Shown here: in pieces, positions 61,973 through 64,000 of the stretch | Position numbering within the stretch: the stretch's first letter is position 1 | Layout: each line of letters opens with the position of its first letter | Origin: Xestospongia muta | Taxonomy: Eukaryota > Porifera > Demospongiae > Haplosclerida > Petrosiidae | NCBI GenBank assembly: GCA_963693285.1 | Contig: OY848917.1 | Span: 30,701,245 to 30,765,244 of the forward strand | Length of the DNA stretch: 64,000 nucleotides | Direction of reading: 5' to 3' | Notes under the pieces: model-generated | Told to the model about the DNA's origin: nothing | Seen by the model: the letters and a program-made list of their open reading frames with translations, nothing else | Database searches by the model: none | Program-made: the position numbers and the translations under genes

Positions 61973-63506
61973 CTTGAGAGGAATGAGCTTCAAACAGATG
62001 TCTAATTAACTGTGATATGATGTATGCAGCAAAGAAAGTATCAATAGACACATGTAGCTACATACATTCATAATGGCTTTAATTCTTAACGAAGTGACGT
62101 CTCTTTATTGCTGCCAAGTATGGTTATTTACTAGTAACACTCTCAACGGATTTCTTCTACTTTTAAATTTAAGTATTTCATACGTTATTTCCGCTATAAG
62201 CGAGATTCATCAAGATGTCTGGAAGTCCTGTGTACTAACTAATAAAGATCAGCGCAAATATTATTAGCTTGGCTAGCAGAGTACTTTCAATATAGACCCA
62301 GACCTCTTAAAGACCTTACGTTTAATGGATACTTCATTTCCCTTGAGCGATATAGCGTACACTAGTTATTCTTTAGAATGCACGATGATCAACGACTTTC
62401 TACGTGGCCTGAGGAAAAAGAAAAAAAAGAATTGTCTTTCAAGATAGATGAGTCTTTACGAGGTAAATGATATCCCTAACTTTATGCACTAAGGTTTTTG
62501 ATTTTAATCATAGAGCAAGAAATGGTTTGCGAGATAAATACAACAGCGTTAGACAGTTTTCAAGGACCAAATTGTTTGAATGTAGCGATTCCTAAGTTTC
62601 ACACAAGACTAACATTGTGTATGAAAGTATGTGAACAGTCTCGGATTGTGTTTATGTTCTAATCTTTGTTTTTATTACTGAAGAAAGTGTTCCCTCCACA
62701 AATTGGTGCAAGCCCTGAATCTATTATACTGTCATGAAAAAAGTTAGTACATATTGATCTGGTAAATGTAGGTTTAAACTTCTTAACCTACAATATATAA
62801 AGGAAAATATACCATCTCCATCTAAGTCATCTTGTTTGTCATCTAAAGGTTTATTAAAACAAAATTGTGAGGAAGTCAAATTATAATCATGGAATAATTG
62901 TCATCATTATTTTAATTATTAGCATCACAAATATGGAATAGACATTTGGACGTGTCAACTATTAGTTATCAGTGATAAAGTCTCTGTTGAGAACAAATAC
63001 TGGAAAAACTTAATCATGTTTCTGATGACTATGGATATTCTTTTTGCTCTGACATTTTGAAGGGTTGATTGTGGTTATCTGAATCCTTTTTTATTGAGCA
63101 TAAGATCTTCAGCTTGTTGTATATCCACATCTTTGAATTACTTTTAAAATGCACTATTTGATCCATACACCTCGTCTAACACTTGAGTAAGTATATAATT
63201 ATTGGATTTACACTCAATAGCAGTTTTTTGTATATATATATATATATGTATATAGATATGGTCCTCTTGTTAATCATTGTACGATGAGGTTTGAAGTGAA
63301 GCGTTATTAATTTAAACAATGGCCAATCTTCTTGGATAACATTAGTCCCATAGACTTGAGGTATTTATCTAATGTACGTGTGGCTTCAAGACTAACTTAA
63401 TTTATACCTTAATTAATGCTTCGTAACTGCTATATATTAAAATATTAAATGTAACTGAATGAAATGTATTTTATTAGTTATAATGTTATTCTTATTTCTT
63501 GTTCAG
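61973..63506. other. No gene recognised
   Basis: 61973-62660 is less AT-rich than neighbours and might hold a promoter. An (AT)n tract lies at ~63229-63252. Confidence 0.25.
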
Positions 63507-63797
63507 GTCTCAAGGGTATCCTGTGTGTCAGCTAACAACACAGTAATTTTATTGGTGAGATTCACCTCAAGTGTAATTACATAAATTTGATGTAGCATAT
63601 ATTGTATCTTATTTTCAAGGACTAATTGGGTAAAACAAAATGGAATAAGCTCTCAAGATAAAGCTGTATTGTCCTTAAAAACAGAAAATGATGAACTTCA
63701 CTTTGGACAAATTTTAACCATTTTTGTTGTTCATAACCAGTTCCTTTTAGAAGTAAGTCTACTTCATACAATTCAGTTCAATGAACATTATCAATGA
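63507..63797 (+). pseudogene. C-terminal fragment of the uncharacterised transposon protein family
   Basis: After TTTTCAAG at 63619 a frame reads TNWVKQNGISSQDKAVLSLK, ENDELHFGQILTIFVVHNQF, then LLEVSLLHTIQFNEHYQ and TGA. The pattern W-V-..-NG ... FG-x-I-x-x-IFVV ... FNEHYQ resembles the C-terminus of the family whose middle part is at 45840-46622. A preceding stretch (63507-63554, VSRVSCVSANNTVILL) has splice-like borders but an incompatible phase. I consider it a decayed fragment. Confidence 0.35.
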
Positions 63798-64000
63798 TGT
63801 TAGCAAAACAGGTATATTTGTTTGTATGGCAAAGACCTACTTGATTTTCATATTTATGATATGTACTCTATTCCCCATGTTGATTTTTACATGACTACTA
63901 CCTTTTTTGTAATAAAATACAATCTTTTTGAATAGAAAGAAATTAGGAATGATTATTAGAACTTTGACTAGCATTCATTAATGTTTTAATAGAATATTTT

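Overview
This is a eukaryotic nuclear scaffold fragment. It is visibly AT-rich, with introns from about 45 bp upward, no operons or ribosome binding sites, a 200-N assembly gap at 50252-50451 and dense transposon debris. The one well-preserved host gene encodes ankyrin repeats, a Roc-like GTPase, a COR-like region and two death domains. Together with KRBA2-like integrases and a POT-type transporter relic, it suggests an early-branching metazoan. My best guess is a demosponge of the Amphimedon type; this is recalled resemblance, not a database match.

Layout. 0-5 kb: a decayed pogo-like transposase relic, a small inverted-repeat element with a perfect GC-rich hairpin, and an almost complete Mutator-like (MULE) transposon at 1488-4936. 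The MULE has ~110-bp terminal inverted repeats, identical 9-bp target-site duplications and a minus-strand transposase (FAR1-like finger, MULE DDE, SWIM, PHD). 5-9 kb: a minus-strand Ty3/Gypsy relic (gag, zinc knuckles, protease, RT, RNase H, truncated integrase). 9.6-12.3 kb: an integrase relic of KRBA2/GIN type and a BED-finger (hAT-like) fragment. 12.5-26.4 kb: a colinear local duplication carrying FLYWCH relics, a second integrase copy and a lone ankyrin exon.

27.0-33.4 kb: ten plus-strand exons with phase-compatible splice sites give 1009 codons of the ankyrin-Roc-COR-death-death gene. Its 5' end was not found; an upstream ankyrin exon at 16623-16721 may belong to it. 35-38.3 kb: a Tc1-like relic interrupted by a 52-bp foldback flanked by TA, and a POT/SLC15-like transporter pseudogene.

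40-60 kb: large satellite blocks of a ~141-bp tandem repeat, alternating with CT-rich minisatellite, plus duplicated flanks. On the minus strand most satellite units carry a 5' splice-site-like GTAAG. Possible minus-strand exons occur at 60173-60269, 48527-48577 and 40367-40542, so the arrays may lie in introns of an unidentified gene. 57-64 kb: a MITE-like palindrome, a Copia RNase H fragment and a fragment of an uncharacterised transposon protein whose middle portion is at 45.8-46.6 kb. I saw no CRISPR array, rRNA gene or convincing tRNA.
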